Assembly (NCBI GenBank): GCA_023421135.1
Contig: JAEZUG010000056.1
Location: 1 to 14,952, forward strand
Reading direction: 5' to 3'
Origin: Candidatus Cloacimonadota bacterium
Lineage (GTDB): Bacteria; Cloacimonadota; Cloacimonadia; Cloacimonadales; Cloacimonadaceae
Length of the DNA stretch: 14,952 bases
Position numbers and translations under genes: made by a program. Under the pieces are notes generated by a model that was not told the DNA's origin, did no database searches, and was given only the letters and a program-made list of their open reading frames with translations. Positions 6,189 through 14,383 of the stretch are shown here, piece by piece (position 1 is the first letter of the stretch; the number at the start of each line of letters is the position of its first letter).

Positions 6189-6957
6189 CTATTTCGTTGT
6201 TCCTTCTTTGGGATTTCTTAAGTATAAAGACGTGTTCCAGATTCTCCACCAGGGTAAAGGGCACCAGTTCCGCACTGATAAAGAGATTATCCTGAGATTC
6301 CCGCAGACGGGAGACCTTGCCCACCGGATAGCCCTTGGGGAAGAGACGGGAGAGGTTTGAGCTCACAATTGTATCTCCGGCGCTGATCTCGGAGCCCAGC
6401 TTGATCAGATTCATGGAGATAGTCCCCGTGATATCAGCATTGAGGATACCCTGCACAGTTGCTGCCCGATTCATCACAGGAAGCTGAAAATCAGGATTGG
6501 AAAATGGCAGGATCACACTGTAAGTATCTGTCACACTGATCACTTTGCCCACAATCCCCCCGGAGGAGATCACCGGATCATCCAAGCCAATGCCGGATCT
6601 GCGCCCTTTGTTGACGATCAGATTACGCTGCTGGAACTGCCCGGAATAGCCGATCACTTCTGCCACCACAAAGTCCTGCGTCCCCGTCTCAAATCCTATT
6701 TGCACGGAATTGAGCAGCAGCTTGAGCTCATTTTGCAGCGCCAGATTGTCCAGCCGGTAAACCGCCATATCTTTTTGCAGGGATTGGTTCTCGGTGCGCA
6801 GCTCGCCCACAGTCTGCACCTGACGCAGAGAATGCATCAGAGGGAAAAAGAGGGTTTTACCAAAGAAGTTTGCCTTGGCAGCTCGGCTTTCAGCCCCTCC
6901 GATCAGCATGATCAGGGCCAAAAGTATCAGGATACCGGGTATGATGTACTGCTTCAT
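6181..6957 (-). CDS. mreC: Rod shape-determining protein MreC
   Basis: This 258-residue bitopic protein has one N-terminal membrane helix (about 4-20), a coiled-coil stretch (about 43-83, with LRTENQSLQKD and LDNLALQNEL), then the beta-rich periplasmic core. The core includes AEVIGYSGQFQQRNLIVNKG (99-118), GLDDPVISSGGIVGKV (124-139) and GYPVGKVSRL (209-218), all typical of MreC. It activates PBP2 from the periplasmic side. A TAA lies in frame 12 bases upstream of the ATG, so this is the first usable ATG. GAGG lies 15 nt before it, farther than usual. A 77-bp gap separates it from mreB, the widest gap in the operon and without a clear promoter. The end overlaps the CofE-like gene by 8 bp. Confidence 0.95.
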   Translation of the reverse strand: MKQYIIPGILILLALIMLIGGAESRAAKANFFGKTLFFPLMHSLRQVQTVGELRTENQSLQKDMAVYRLDNLALQNELKLLLNSVQIGFETGTQDFVVAEVIGYSGQFQQRNLIVNKGRRSGIGLDDPVISSGGIVGKVISVTDTYSVILPFSNPDFQLPVMNRAATVQGILNADITGTISMNLIKLGSEISAGDTIVSSNLSRLFPKGYPVGKVSRLRESQDNLFISAELVPFTLVENLEHVFILKKSQRRNNEIDD

Positions 6958-7034
6958 CTTAGCAGTTGCTTACCTCTTTGTCGTTAATCTTGGTTGGCTG
7001 AGATCCAGCCTGGGGTTTCCGAACCGGTATTTAC

Positions 7035-8072
7035 TTAGTCTTCTATTCTTTTGATCAGGACTTCACGGAAGCTATCGACGTCATCCAAAACTGCTCCGGC
7101 ACCCTTGACCACACATTCCAGAGGATCGGGAACCACATGCACCGGAAGGTCAACTGTGCGGCGGATTCTTTCATCCAGACCCTTGAGCATAGCGCCACCC
7201 CCGGTGAGGAAGATTCCCCGCTCGGCGATATCGGCAGAGAGCTCCGGAGCTGTGCGCTCAAAGAGACGCTTGATGGCATCGATCATGGTGGTAACGGTTT
7301 CCGAGAGGGCTTCGCGGATCTCTTCCGAAGTGATCTTGATCGTGACGGGATAGCCGGAAACGATGTCCCTGCCGCGCACATCCATCGTGAGTTCCTGCTT
7401 CAGCGGATAGGCAGAACCGATTGTTTTCTTGATCTTTTCAGCAGTCTGAATACCCACATGCAGGTTGTTTTTCTTGCGCAGATAGCTGATCACGTCTGTA
7501 TCCAGCTTGTCTCCACCCACGCGGATGGAATTGTGCACCACGATGTGGGAGAGGGAGATAACAGCGATCTCACTGGTGCCCCCGCCGATATCCATCACCA
7601 TGTTTCCACAGGGTTGATCGATAGGCAGGCCGGCTCCAATGGCTGCAGCCACAGGCTCCGAGATCAGATAGACTTCCCGGGCTCCGGCATGCAAAGCGCT
7701 GTCCCGCACAGCCCGTTTTTCCACTTCTGTGATCCCGGAAGGCACGCAGACGATGATGCGCGGACGCATCAGAAGGCGCTTTTTCTGAGCCCTCAGAATC
7801 AGGTTGCGCAGCATCAGCTCCGTCACCTGGAAATCCGCAATCACACCATCTTTGAGGGGTTTGATCACGCGGACTTCATCCGGGTTTTTGCCCAGCATTT
7901 CCTTTGCCTGGCCGCCAATGGCGATGATCTTTTTGCCATCGGAAGAAACTGCCACCACGGAGGGTTCATCTATTACTATACCGCCATTCTTTTTGTAAAC
8001 CAGGGTATTGGCGGTGCCGAGATCGATCGCTATGTCATTAGCCATCATGCCGAAAAAATCAAAAAAGGACAT
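7035..8072 (-). CDS. mreB: Rod shape-determining actin homologue MreB
   Basis: This 345-residue actin-fold ATPase forms the membrane-associated filaments that direct lateral wall synthesis. Visible motifs are phosphate-1 DLGTANT (17-23), ISEPVAAAIG (137-146) with the catalytic-region Glu139, phosphate-2 DIGGGTSE (161-168), and the adenosine motif LTGGGAMLKGL (289-299). The N-terminal SFFDFFGMM is hydrophobic and suits membrane attachment. The frame opens 7 codons earlier at a GTG (8093), but GAGAGG lies 7 nt before the ATG at 8072, and that earlier GTG sits upstream of this SD. I therefore place the start at 8072, which gives the usual family length. A promoter with TTGACA lies about 75-100 bp upstream. 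Confidence 0.97.
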   Translation of the reverse strand: MSFFDFFGMMANDIAIDLGTANTLVYKKNGGIVIDEPSVVAVSSDGKKIIAIGGQAKEMLGKNPDEVRVIKPLKDGVIADFQVTELMLRNLILRAQKKRLLMRPRIIVCVPSGITEVEKRAVRDSALHAGAREVYLISEPVAAAIGAGLPIDQPCGNMVMDIGGGTSEIAVISLSHIVVHNSIRVGGDKLDTDVISYLRKKNNLHVGIQTAEKIKKTIGSAYPLKQELTMDVRGRDIVSGYPVTIKITSEEIREALSETVTTMIDAIKRLFERTAPELSADIAERGIFLTGGGAMLKGLDERIRRTVDLPVHVVPDPLECVVKGAGAVLDDVDSFREVLIKRIED

Positions 8073-8144
8073 CAAAAAACCTCTCTGTATCACTACTTCC
8101 GTAGTAAATCACGTTCTAATCTGTGAACTAAGCCACTATATCAC

Positions 8145-8173
8145 AATAAATTTTCAGTGAGCAGGCTTGTCAA
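8145..8173 (-). promoter_or_regulatory. Sigma70-type promoter of the mre operon
   Basis: On the minus strand a perfect -35 TTGACA (8173-8168) is followed after 17 bp by TTTATT (8150-8145), a 4 of 6 match to TATAAT. Transcription would start near 8138, leaving a leader of about 65 nt before the mreB ATG. It is the only good promoter visible for the eight-gene operon. Confidence 0.6.
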
Positions 8174-8267
8174 GTTTTTTGAAGAATTGCCCGATTTCTG
8201 CTCTCTCCGGCAGGGAAACAGAGGCTCTACAAGGAGGAAGAGCAGAGAGAAGCAGAGGGGGGAGTAC

Positions 8268-8303
8268 TTACAATGTACGATGTACGATTTACAATGTACG
8301 ATG
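8268..8303. repeat. TTACAATGTACGATG direct repeat
   Basis: The 15-mer TTACAATGTACGATG occurs at 8268-8282 and again at 8289-8303, with an extra GTACGATT word between them. It is part of the phrase-like repeat DNA of this region. Confidence 0.75.
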
Positions 8304-8473
8304 GGGACGCTTCACGGGCTTGGCTGGGAAACAGAGCTTCTTAAATCTTAAAACAGAGGAAAAGAGTAAAAGAGAAATTCACAAGGGGTTATGGAGGATG
8401 AAAGCCCTGAAGGGGCGCTATCTATTCATGTATCAAGACAATGGACGATGTAAACCTCAATACAGACCAATAT

Positions 8474-8714
8474 CCCCACGCCTCCACTCCTGCAGGCAGC
8501 TCCGCTACCTCTGCCAATTCGGAGATTTCGGGGTCCCCGAAGCTGAACGAAGTTAGGCTTTGGGGTGAATTGGCAGACCAATATCACGTCCCCACGCCTC
8601 CACTCCTGCAGGCAGCTCCGCTACCTCTGCCAATTCGGAGATTTCGGGGTCCCCGAAGCTGAACGAAGTTAGGCTTTGGGGTGAATTGGCAGACCAATAT
8701 CACGTCCCCACGCC
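8474..8714. repeat. 116-bp tandem duplication with hairpins, plus truncated third copy
   Basis: Unit 1 is 8474-8589 and unit 2 is 8590-8705; I see no difference between them. A third copy starts at 8706 (CCCCACGCC) and breaks off. Each unit has an outer 11-bp stem, TCTGCCAATTC with GAATTGGCAGA (8510-8520/8567-8577 and 8626-8636/8683-8693). Inside it is a 7-bp palindrome TTCGGGG-T-CCCCGAA (8527-8541; 8643-8657). Alternatively CCCCGAAGC can pair with GCTTTGGGG (8535-8543/8557-8565), with one G-U pair. The identity of the copies points to recent duplication. Confidence 0.9.
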
Positions 8715-8760
8715 ACCACGTCACCACGTCCCCACGCCTCCACGTCCCCACGTCCTCACG
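8706..8760. repeat. CCACGTCC-type short tandem array
   Basis: Degenerate units of 8-9 bp, such as CCCCACGCC, ACCACGTCA, CCACGTCC and CCACGCCT, run without a break to TCACG. The first unit is also the start of the broken third 116-bp copy, so array and duplication share a boundary. Confidence 0.75.
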
Positions 8761-8775
8761 TTAAACAGAATATGG

Positions 8776-8803
8776 TTGACAAATCGCTGCATGATCTGTC
8801 AAT
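8776..8803 (+). promoter_or_regulatory. Candidate promoter/operator upstream of the wzz-type gene
   Basis: TTGACA at 8776-8781 is a perfect -35. The best -10 at 16 bp is GTCAAT (8798-8803), only 3 of 6. TTGACA and TGTCAA (8797-8802) also form an inverted repeat with 15 bp between, which could be a binding site. The start codon is 66 nt downstream of the weak -10. No better promoter is seen for the plus-strand pair. Confidence 0.35.
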
Positions 8804-8868
8804 GCTCCAAACCACATAAATTAGAAGACTGTGACAGATAGCAGAGCAGTCTGAACAGGAAGAATATA

Positions 8869-10026
8869 TTGAACTACGAGACCAATCTTGCCAAAGAGCT
8901 GGATCTGCACGAGATCATCCGCTGCGGTCTGAAAAACCGGGCTTTGATCCTGGCCATCGTATCCATCACGGCAATCGCTGCCGTGATCTATAGCCTGCTT
9001 ACCCCGGAAATCTGGAGCTCGGAAGCCACTTTCTATGCTCTCAGCAACAAGAAAATGGAGTTTAGCCTGGCAGATTCGGATATGAGCAGCCTGGTTGCCG
9101 ACCTGATGGAAGAAAGCGCTCAAAACGACGTCATGGTCTCTCTGTCCATCCTTGGCTCCAGAACCATGTCCGAAGCTCTGATCCGCCAGTTTGATCTAGT
9201 CCGCTACTTCAAGCTCACTAAGCCGGATTCTCTGGTCAATCTGGATATCGCCCTCAAAAAACTGCCGAAGCTGGTGAAGATCAGCTACGATGAAGAGAGC
9301 TATCTGGTCACTCTGAGGGTGGAGACCAAATCCAAAAGCCTATCCAAACGAATGGCAGCATATTATCTGGAGCGTCTGGACGATTATCTGCTGAGTGAAC
9401 GCATGGTAAAAGGCAGGCGCAACCGTATTTTTCTGGGAAGACGCCTCTCTGAAGTGCAAGCCGGGCTGGACTCTCTGCAGATTGCCATCGCCAGCTTTAA
9501 GAGCGAGCACAAAGCCGTGGATCTACAGCAGCAATCTGCGGAATTGATCTCGCAATACAGCGGGCTTCTGGCGCAGAAGATGAAGCTGGAAGTGGATCTG
9601 GCACTGGCCCGGGAGTCCTATGCGGAAGATAGTCCCTTGGTGGCAGGTGTCCAGAGGCAAATCTCCGAAACTACCCGCCAGATTCACGATCTGGAAAGCT
9701 CGCACCGGGAGGACACTCCCCTCTTCCGCCTGGATTTGGAGCAAATCCCCTCGCTTTCTGCTCAGTTGACGCGGCTGGAGATGCAGGCCAGTGTGTTGAA
9801 CACGGTTTACGACTATATGATTCCCCATTATGAAGATGCCATCCTGGAAGAGCAGAATAGCATGCCCCGGCTGGAGATAGTGGATCATCCCCGGGAAGCC
9901 GGAAGGCGGGTGAGACCGCGCCGGGCGATCATCTGCCTGGTGAGCACGATTATGGCAGGATTTTTGGCGCTCTTTATCTCCCTGGTCAAAGAGAGCTTCA
10001 GCCCCACAAGCAAGCCACAGGTCTGA
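8869..10026 (+). CDS. Wzz-like polysaccharide chain-length determinant (polysaccharide co-polymerase)
   Basis: This 385-residue protein has the layout of Wzz/PCP proteins: a short cytoplasmic N terminus, a membrane helix (about 24-44), a long periplasmic part with predicted coiled coil (about 185-310), then a second helix (about 353-373) and a short basic tail. The Pro/Arg-rich PREAGRRVRPRR (341-352) just before the second helix is in the place of the family's proline-rich motif. There is no C-terminal tyrosine kinase domain. Such proteins form oligomers in the inner membrane that set the length of Wzy-made glycans. The start is TTG, chosen because AGGAAG lies 6 nt upstream (8857-8862) and no other start suits the N-terminal region. 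The next gene begins 7 bp after its stop and encodes a Wzy/WaaL-type protein, which supports the role. Confidence 0.85.
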   Translation: MNYETNLAKELDLHEIIRCGLKNRALILAIVSITAIAAVIYSLLTPEIWSSEATFYALSNKKMEFSLADSDMSSLVADLMEESAQNDVMVSLSILGSRTMSEALIRQFDLVRYFKLTKPDSLVNLDIALKKLPKLVKISYDEESYLVTLRVETKSKSLSKRMAAYYLERLDDYLLSERMVKGRRNRIFLGRRLSEVQAGLDSLQIAIASFKSEHKAVDLQQQSAELISQYSGLLAQKMKLEVDLALARESYAEDSPLVAGVQRQISETTRQIHDLESSHREDTPLFRLDLEQIPSLSAQLTRLEMQASVLNTVYDYMIPHYEDAILEEQNSMPRLEIVDHPREAGRRVRPRRAIICLVSTIMAGFLALFISLVKESFSPTSKPQV

Positions 10027-10033
10027 GGACGCA

Positions 10034-11338
10034 GTGTTTAGAAAGCTCCGGACAAGTGCTTTGTGGATCCTGGTCTCCCTGCTGGTGGCAGGCTTGTCTC
10101 TGGGGCTCGGAATCATCATGCAGAGCTCTAGCCTGAGCTTTGTGATAATGGCGCTGATGGCTGCTTCTGCCTGGCTGATCTGGATGCTGCTCAAAGGCAT
10201 CAGTCTGCCCCGGCTGCTGATTTTGGTGAGCCTCATCTTTCTGATGCCCATGCAATATGCTTTCTACTTTGCGCTGGCGCTGCTGCTGCTGGTCTTTGTG
10301 GCAGACGGGTATCATCTTCGAAAACGGGAGATCATTGTATCCTATCCCTTTAGCTTTCTGATTCTGATGATCTTTGGAGGGATTGCCCTGAGCAAGACCT
10401 TCGCTCCGGACGGCAGCCTGTATTTCGTCGCTACTGTGGTGGTGCCGGTGATCTGCTTTTTGGTGATTGGCAATAGCCGCAGGGATAAACCGGCTTTGGA
10501 TACCTGGATGCGCATGATCAGCCTGGTGGCAATGGTGGTGGGATTGTATGGCATCTATATAGCTCTGAGGAATCCCACTGCGCGGATCGGCTCTACCTGG
10601 AGCAATGCCATGACCATCAATGGCTTCTATGGGTTGGCCTTCTTTTTCAGCATAGCTCTGGCTTTCAAAGCTCAGGCTTCCCGCAGCAAAGTGTTTTGGA
10701 TTGCCACAGCGATCATCATCTTTTTGGGGATGCTCTTCACCTACACCCGGATGGCAATGCTGGCAGTGGTTTTTGGCCTGGGACTTTTGATCCTGAAGTA
10801 TCGCAAAATACGCACCTGGGGATTGATAGCTATAGCACTGATTCCGCTGCTGATACCCAGCGCCATGCTGAACCGGGGAGAGGCTGTTTCCATGATCGAT
10901 ATGTCCATGCTGATCCGCTTTATTGCCTGGTACAATGCATTCGGCATCATCCGGAACAATCTCTTCACGGGGATAGGCTTCAGCACCTGGAAAGAGATCT
11001 ATCAAAACATGATCCCGCTACCAGAGCTTTATGCCCAGCATGCTCATAATGTCTATATCAACCTGCTGGTGGGATTTGGCTTGTTTGGAACAGTAGCTTA
11101 TCTGGCAATCATCTTTCGCAGCCTGCGCAGCTATTACCAGCGGGCTGTGCGTCCCAGCGGAGATATCGTGGCCTACTGTTTGTGGACGGGGATGCTATCG
11201 CTGATGTTTGCCTGCCTCACCGATATCTTTATCCAGCAATACCAGATCAGTCTGCTCTTTTGGATCACCCTGGCGCTTATGGTAAGGGAATCGGAGCCCG
11301 GGACGGCATCAACGGAACTGGATATCGCTCAGGAATAA
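10034..11338 (+). CDS. O-antigen ligase/polymerase-like membrane protein (Wzy/WaaL type)
   Basis: This 434-residue protein has about ten or more hydrophobic segments. The HAHNVYINLLVGFGLFG segment (336-352) is the typical HxHN signature of the O-antigen ligase/polymerase (Wzy_C) family and lies in the expected late position after a periplasmic loop. TYTRMAML (236-243) matches the usual arginine-containing helix start. The family transfers or polymerises undecaprenyl-linked glycans on the periplasmic face. Sequence alone does not separate ligase from polymerase; the Wzz-like neighbour 7 bp upstream favours polymerase. The start is GTG with GAGG 5 nt upstream. The last 30 bases overlap the end of the convergent gene. 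No terminator is visible. Confidence 0.85.
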   Translation: MFRKLRTSALWILVSLLVAGLSLGLGIIMQSSSLSFVIMALMAASAWLIWMLLKGISLPRLLILVSLIFLMPMQYAFYFALALLLLVFVADGYHLRKREIIVSYPFSFLILMIFGGIALSKTFAPDGSLYFVATVVVPVICFLVIGNSRRDKPALDTWMRMISLVAMVVGLYGIYIALRNPTARIGSTWSNAMTINGFYGLAFFFSIALAFKAQASRSKVFWIATAIIIFLGMLFTYTRMAMLAVVFGLGLLILKYRKIRTWGLIAIALIPLLIPSAMLNRGEAVSMIDMSMLIRFIAWYNAFGIIRNNLFTGIGFSTWKEIYQNMIPLPELYAQHAHNVYINLLVGFGLFGTVAYLAIIFRSLRSYYQRAVRPSGDIVAYCLWTGMLSLMFACLTDIFIQQYQISLLFWITLALMVRESEPGTASTELDIAQE

Positions 11339-13045
11339 TCTGCCGACCGTTTTACCCTGCACTTTCCAGCCAAGTGCCAAAATATCATCCTCTCCATCCT
11401 CAATAGGCATGGCAATGGCATAGATCACCTGATCTTCAGTCACCAGGACTTCCTGAGGTCTGTGGATAATGATAGAAGGTAAAAGATTGTAGAGCAAACT
11501 GCTGGGGATGCGCCAGGCCAGAGGCTGCAGGAAGGGTGGCAAATCTGCAGATTTGATGGCTATTCTGGCATCCCAGGGACTAAAATCCAGAGAAGCTTTA
11601 TCCAGAATCACATAGAGAGTTCTGGTGAAGGGATCATGATTGACGTAGCCCAGGCCGGTGATGCTCGGCTTGCTGCCTTCTATCAGGCGATAGGAAGCAA
11701 GCCGGCGAAGAGCCAGGTTTTCTGCCGCAAAAGCGGATTCAACCCCCAGATATTCCTTACCGTAGTAGCTGGCAACGGCTTCTGCCCAGTTCTCCCGGGT
11801 GAGGGATTCGCTATAGGCTCTGGGATTCACCAGGCAGGAATCCTGTGGACAGGCTTTGAGCTGCTGCACAAAGAGCCGGTGTTCTCCTTCCGAGCGTTGT
11901 GCCCAGATGAAATCGCTGCTCAGCCTGTAGCCAAAGGGAAGCAGCCCCAAAAGCAGGCAAAATGCCAGCACCAGAGGTTTACTGCCAGATCTCAACGTGA
12001 AGAGGCTGAGGCTCAGAATCAGGATATAACCGGCATAGAGGATGCTCATCCGGTTAGAATAGATCGGGGCAAAAAACAGGGCAAAGAGAGTTCCACCCAG
12101 AGCAAGAACCAGGAAGAGATAGCTTCGCCACCCAGCGCTGAACTCCTGCTTACGGAGCCCAAAGATACCCCAAAGACCCAGGCAAAGAGCCGGGATTGAA
12201 GCTGTTATATCCCGTAGAATAGCTCCCAAGTTGCTGAGGTTAAAGCCAATTCCGCCGGTTCCGGCATTTGCGCTTTCATAGGCTGCTCTGCCGCTATTGC
12301 CGGGAGCGAGAAACATGAAGATGAAGCCGATCAGCAAGCCTGCTGTGGCAGTGTAATACCAGAGCGGCAGGCTTTTGGGAGATTTGATGAAAGCCAGCAA
12401 GCCCCAAAGTCCCAATGCCAGCAGCACTCCCGGTATCGCCGGCTCGTTTGTAGCTCCCACGATTATGCCGCAGAAAAGCAGGATGAGTGCTTGCAGCTTG
12501 CCACCCGCCCGGTGATCTTCCTGGATCAATCTGCGCAGGGGAATCAGGAAGAGGAAGAGGATCACTTGAGTCCAGAGGTAGTTTATGCTGAAAGCAGGCA
12601 GGTAGAAATTCCTTTTACTCAAAGAGATAGAGAGATACCAAAGCATGGTGGCCAGCAGCCAGAGAGCCAGCCGGGCGGGATGCTTCCTCCCGGTAAACCA
12701 GGTGGTGTAGAGAAAGGTTAAAACAAAGAGTGCCAAAGTGTTAAGGATATCAAAAACCCAGCCGGGCAGCAGGAGAATAACCTGCAGGATGGCATGGGGA
12801 ACGATCCGGCCCGTAAGTGTGTTGTAAAGCTGGGAGAGCGACTGCACATAATCCGGGAAGCTTTCAATCTTCTCGTAGTCCAGCCCGGAGAAATCTCCCC
12901 CTGCAAAACCGGGATCAAACTTGTGGCTATAAAGATAGTCGTCCGCACAGAGGCGGGTCTGCCGGTTTATCTGCCATACAAGGAGTGCTGAAGCCACCAG
13001 AACAAGTGCGCAGGCAAGGTTCAGAAGCTTCATCGCGGGGCTCAT
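11309..13045 (-). CDS. Polytopic membrane protein, DUF6056-like, possible GT-C type transferase
   Basis: This 578-residue protein has an N-terminal helix (about 6-25), then a first outer loop with CADDYLYS (33-40), the acidic pair expected in GT-C-fold enzymes, and TLTGRIVPH (76-84). Many helices follow, with SKRNFYLPAFSINYLW (143-158), ATNEP (198-202) and FLAPGNSGRAAYE (245-257), and a C-terminal soluble part of about 150 residues. This matches my picture of the DUF6056 family; the enzymatic role is not established. It starts 4 bp inside the GtrA-GT2 gene (ATGA overlap), so the two are translated together. In Gtr systems the third partner is a polytopic transferase that uses the flipped sugar lipid; this protein could be that partner. 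An ATG at 13033 is a possible alternative start. Confidence 0.75.
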   Translation of the reverse strand: MSPAMKLLNLACALVLVASALLVWQINRQTRLCADDYLYSHKFDPGFAGGDFSGLDYEKIESFPDYVQSLSQLYNTLTGRIVPHAILQVILLLPGWVFDILNTLALFVLTFLYTTWFTGRKHPARLALWLLATMLWYLSISLSKRNFYLPAFSINYLWTQVILFLFLIPLRRLIQEDHRAGGKLQALILLFCGIIVGATNEPAIPGVLLALGLWGLLAFIKSPKSLPLWYYTATAGLLIGFIFMFLAPGNSGRAAYESANAGTGGIGFNLSNLGAILRDITASIPALCLGLWGIFGLRKQEFSAGWRSYLFLVLALGGTLFALFFAPIYSNRMSILYAGYILILSLSLFTLRSGSKPLVLAFCLLLGLLPFGYRLSSDFIWAQRSEGEHRLFVQQLKACPQDSCLVNPRAYSESLTRENWAEAVASYYGKEYLGVESAFAAENLALRRLASYRLIEGSKPSITGLGYVNHDPFTRTLYVILDKASLDFSPWDARIAIKSADLPPFLQPLAWRIPSSLLYNLLPSIIIHRPQEVLVTEDQVIYAIAMPIEDGEDDILALGWKVQGKTVGRLFLSDIQFR

Positions 13046-14286
13046 AGTTCTCTTGAAAGGGGCAGACCGGAGCCAATCTGCAAAAGCTCTGGTATGCCGT
13101 ATCTTCTGCGCCAGATATTAAGCTTGATTACAACGAGGTCTTTGAACACGCTGAGGCTGTCCCGCAGGGTTCTCACTCTGCTTTCGGAGGCGGGATACAG
13201 CTTGATGGGCAGCTCCAGAATCTCCACAGCAAAGAGTTGTGCCAGGCAGAGAATCTCCACGTCAAAGGCAAAGCGTTCCAGCAATTGCATGCGAAACACA
13301 GATTCTGCCACGCGAGCCGGAAAGAGCTTGAATCCGCACTGGGTATCGGCAAGCTCCAGTCCAAAGAGCAAGCGGATCACCCAATTACCCAGCCGGGAGA
13401 CAAAAACCCGGGCCGCCGCTATCTCTTCTCGCTGGGAACTGGCAGAGGCATATTTGGAGCCAATGATCACCCGTTTGCCATCTGCCTGAGCCAGAAAAGC
13501 CTCCAGCTCATCGATATGAATCTGGTTATCGGCATCCATAAAGAGTCTGTATTCGCCCTTGGCCAAAAGCATCCCTTCCCGCACAGCGGCACCTTTTCCC
13601 ATGTTTTGAGGCAGTGACCAGGCCTGAAACCCCGGAGCGCCTGCAAATTCCTTCTTTAGAACCTGCAGCATCCGGTCTGTGCTGCCATCGTTTATTACCA
13701 GCACTTCATAGCTGAAGTCCCTGGTTTTCAGCCAGGAAAAGATGGCACGCAAGGTCTCCGGAAGGCGTTCTGCTTCGTTGTAGGCCGGGATCACCACGCT
13801 CAGGAAAACTCCGGTTTGCTGTTTGGCTGGGGGGAGTTCCGGCAGGTGCGCCAGGTTGTAATCCGCCAAAGTCCAGTGCCGGATAATGGTGAAGTTCCAA
13901 AACATCACCAGCACTGCCACTATCATCTTGCACAAGAGATAGTTGTAGGCCGTGATGCCGGAGAAGAGCGCCAGGTGTTCATAAAACAGAGTCATGAGAC
14001 CCAAAGTCCAAAGCAAACCCGTCATGCTGGTGACGAAGTACTTTAGATACTGCCGGATGATGGCGGGGGAGAAATTGCGGAAGGTGTAGTATTTATTGAA
14101 GATAAAGCTGGAGACATTGCCACACATAAAACCGATGATCACCGAGACTTTGATTGGGATACCAAGCACCCGGAAACACAGGTGCAACGAGAGCATATCT
14201 ATCCCGGTGACGATGGTTCCCACGATCACGTATTTGATGAATTGCTGAATCGCCTGTTTGCGCAACAGAGCTTGAATAAACTGCAT
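13042..14286 (-). CDS. GtrA-GT2 fusion: flippase-like domain plus polyprenyl-phosphate glycosyltransferase
   Basis: This 414-residue protein joins two families. Residues about 10-140 form a GtrA domain with four helices, the opening FIKYVIVGTIVTGID (16-30) and FNKYYTFR (63-70). Residues about 160-400 are a family 2 glycosyltransferase of the dolichyl/undecaprenyl-phosphate glucosyltransferase type: VVIPAYNE (164-171), VINDGSTD (197-204), NMGKGAAVREG (228-238), DAD (251-253, metal and sugar-nucleotide binding), DTQCGFKLF (314-322) and FDVEIL (341-346). It probably charges a lipid phosphate with a sugar and helps flip it. In most fusions the GT2 domain comes first; here GtrA is first. The ATG has AGGA 6 nt upstream, and a TTGACA promoter lies about 100 bp upstream. 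Confidence 0.92.
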   Translation of the reverse strand: MQFIQALLRKQAIQQFIKYVIVGTIVTGIDMLSLHLCFRVLGIPIKVSVIIGFMCGNVSSFIFNKYYTFRNFSPAIIRQYLKYFVTSMTGLLWTLGLMTLFYEHLALFSGITAYNYLLCKMIVAVLVMFWNFTIIRHWTLADYNLAHLPELPPAKQQTGVFLSVVIPAYNEAERLPETLRAIFSWLKTRDFSYEVLVINDGSTDRMLQVLKKEFAGAPGFQAWSLPQNMGKGAAVREGMLLAKGEYRLFMDADNQIHIDELEAFLAQADGKRVIIGSKYASASSQREEIAAARVFVSRLGNWVIRLLFGLELADTQCGFKLFPARVAESVFRMQLLERFAFDVEILCLAQLFAVEILELPIKLYPASESRVRTLRDSLSVFKDLVVIKLNIWRRRYGIPELLQIGSGLPLSREL

Positions 14287-14383
14287 CTATCTTCCTTCAT
14301 TGCTTTGGTAAGAGGCATTGCTGCATAACTGGTTCCTGGAAAACAAGATCAGTAAGTCCATGCAGACAAGGCTCGTTCTATCC

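Larger units (their letters stand above)
8174..8868. other. Divergent intergenic region made of short repeats
   Basis: No gene is supported. From the left it holds a purine-rich stretch (8218-8265), two direct copies of TTACAATGTACGATG (8268-8282, 8289-8303), a small palindrome GCCC-GGGC in an AGCCCTGAAGGGGCG phrase (8403-8417), the 116-bp tandem repeat (8474-8705), a CCACGTCC-type array (8706-8760) and a promoter-like TTGACA near the wzz-type gene. Reading frames of 64-129 codons cross it on the plus strand, but they span repeat units, lack SD sites and have no recognisable content. Confidence 0.6.

Noticed and set aside
4923..6221. Plus-strand open frame of 432 codons
   Set aside because: It is antisense to mreD, the CofE-like gene and part of mrdA; Gln/His-rich translation typical of a shadow frame.
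6958..7034. Terminator or promoter between mreB and mreC
   Set aside because: A GGCTG/CAGCC hairpin is visible but has only five pairs and no T run, and no -35/-10 pair was found.
8167..8662. Plus-strand frames of up to 129 codons in the repeat region
   Set aside because: They cross the 116-bp tandem units and purine-rich repeats, and have no SD or family match.
8474..8760. CRISPR array
   Set aside because: The units are contiguous tandem copies with no unique spacers, and no cas gene is in the window.
9998..11005. Minus-strand open frame of 335 codons
   Set aside because: It is antisense to the Wzy/WaaL-type gene, rich in Gln, His and Asp, with no SD and no recognisable motif.
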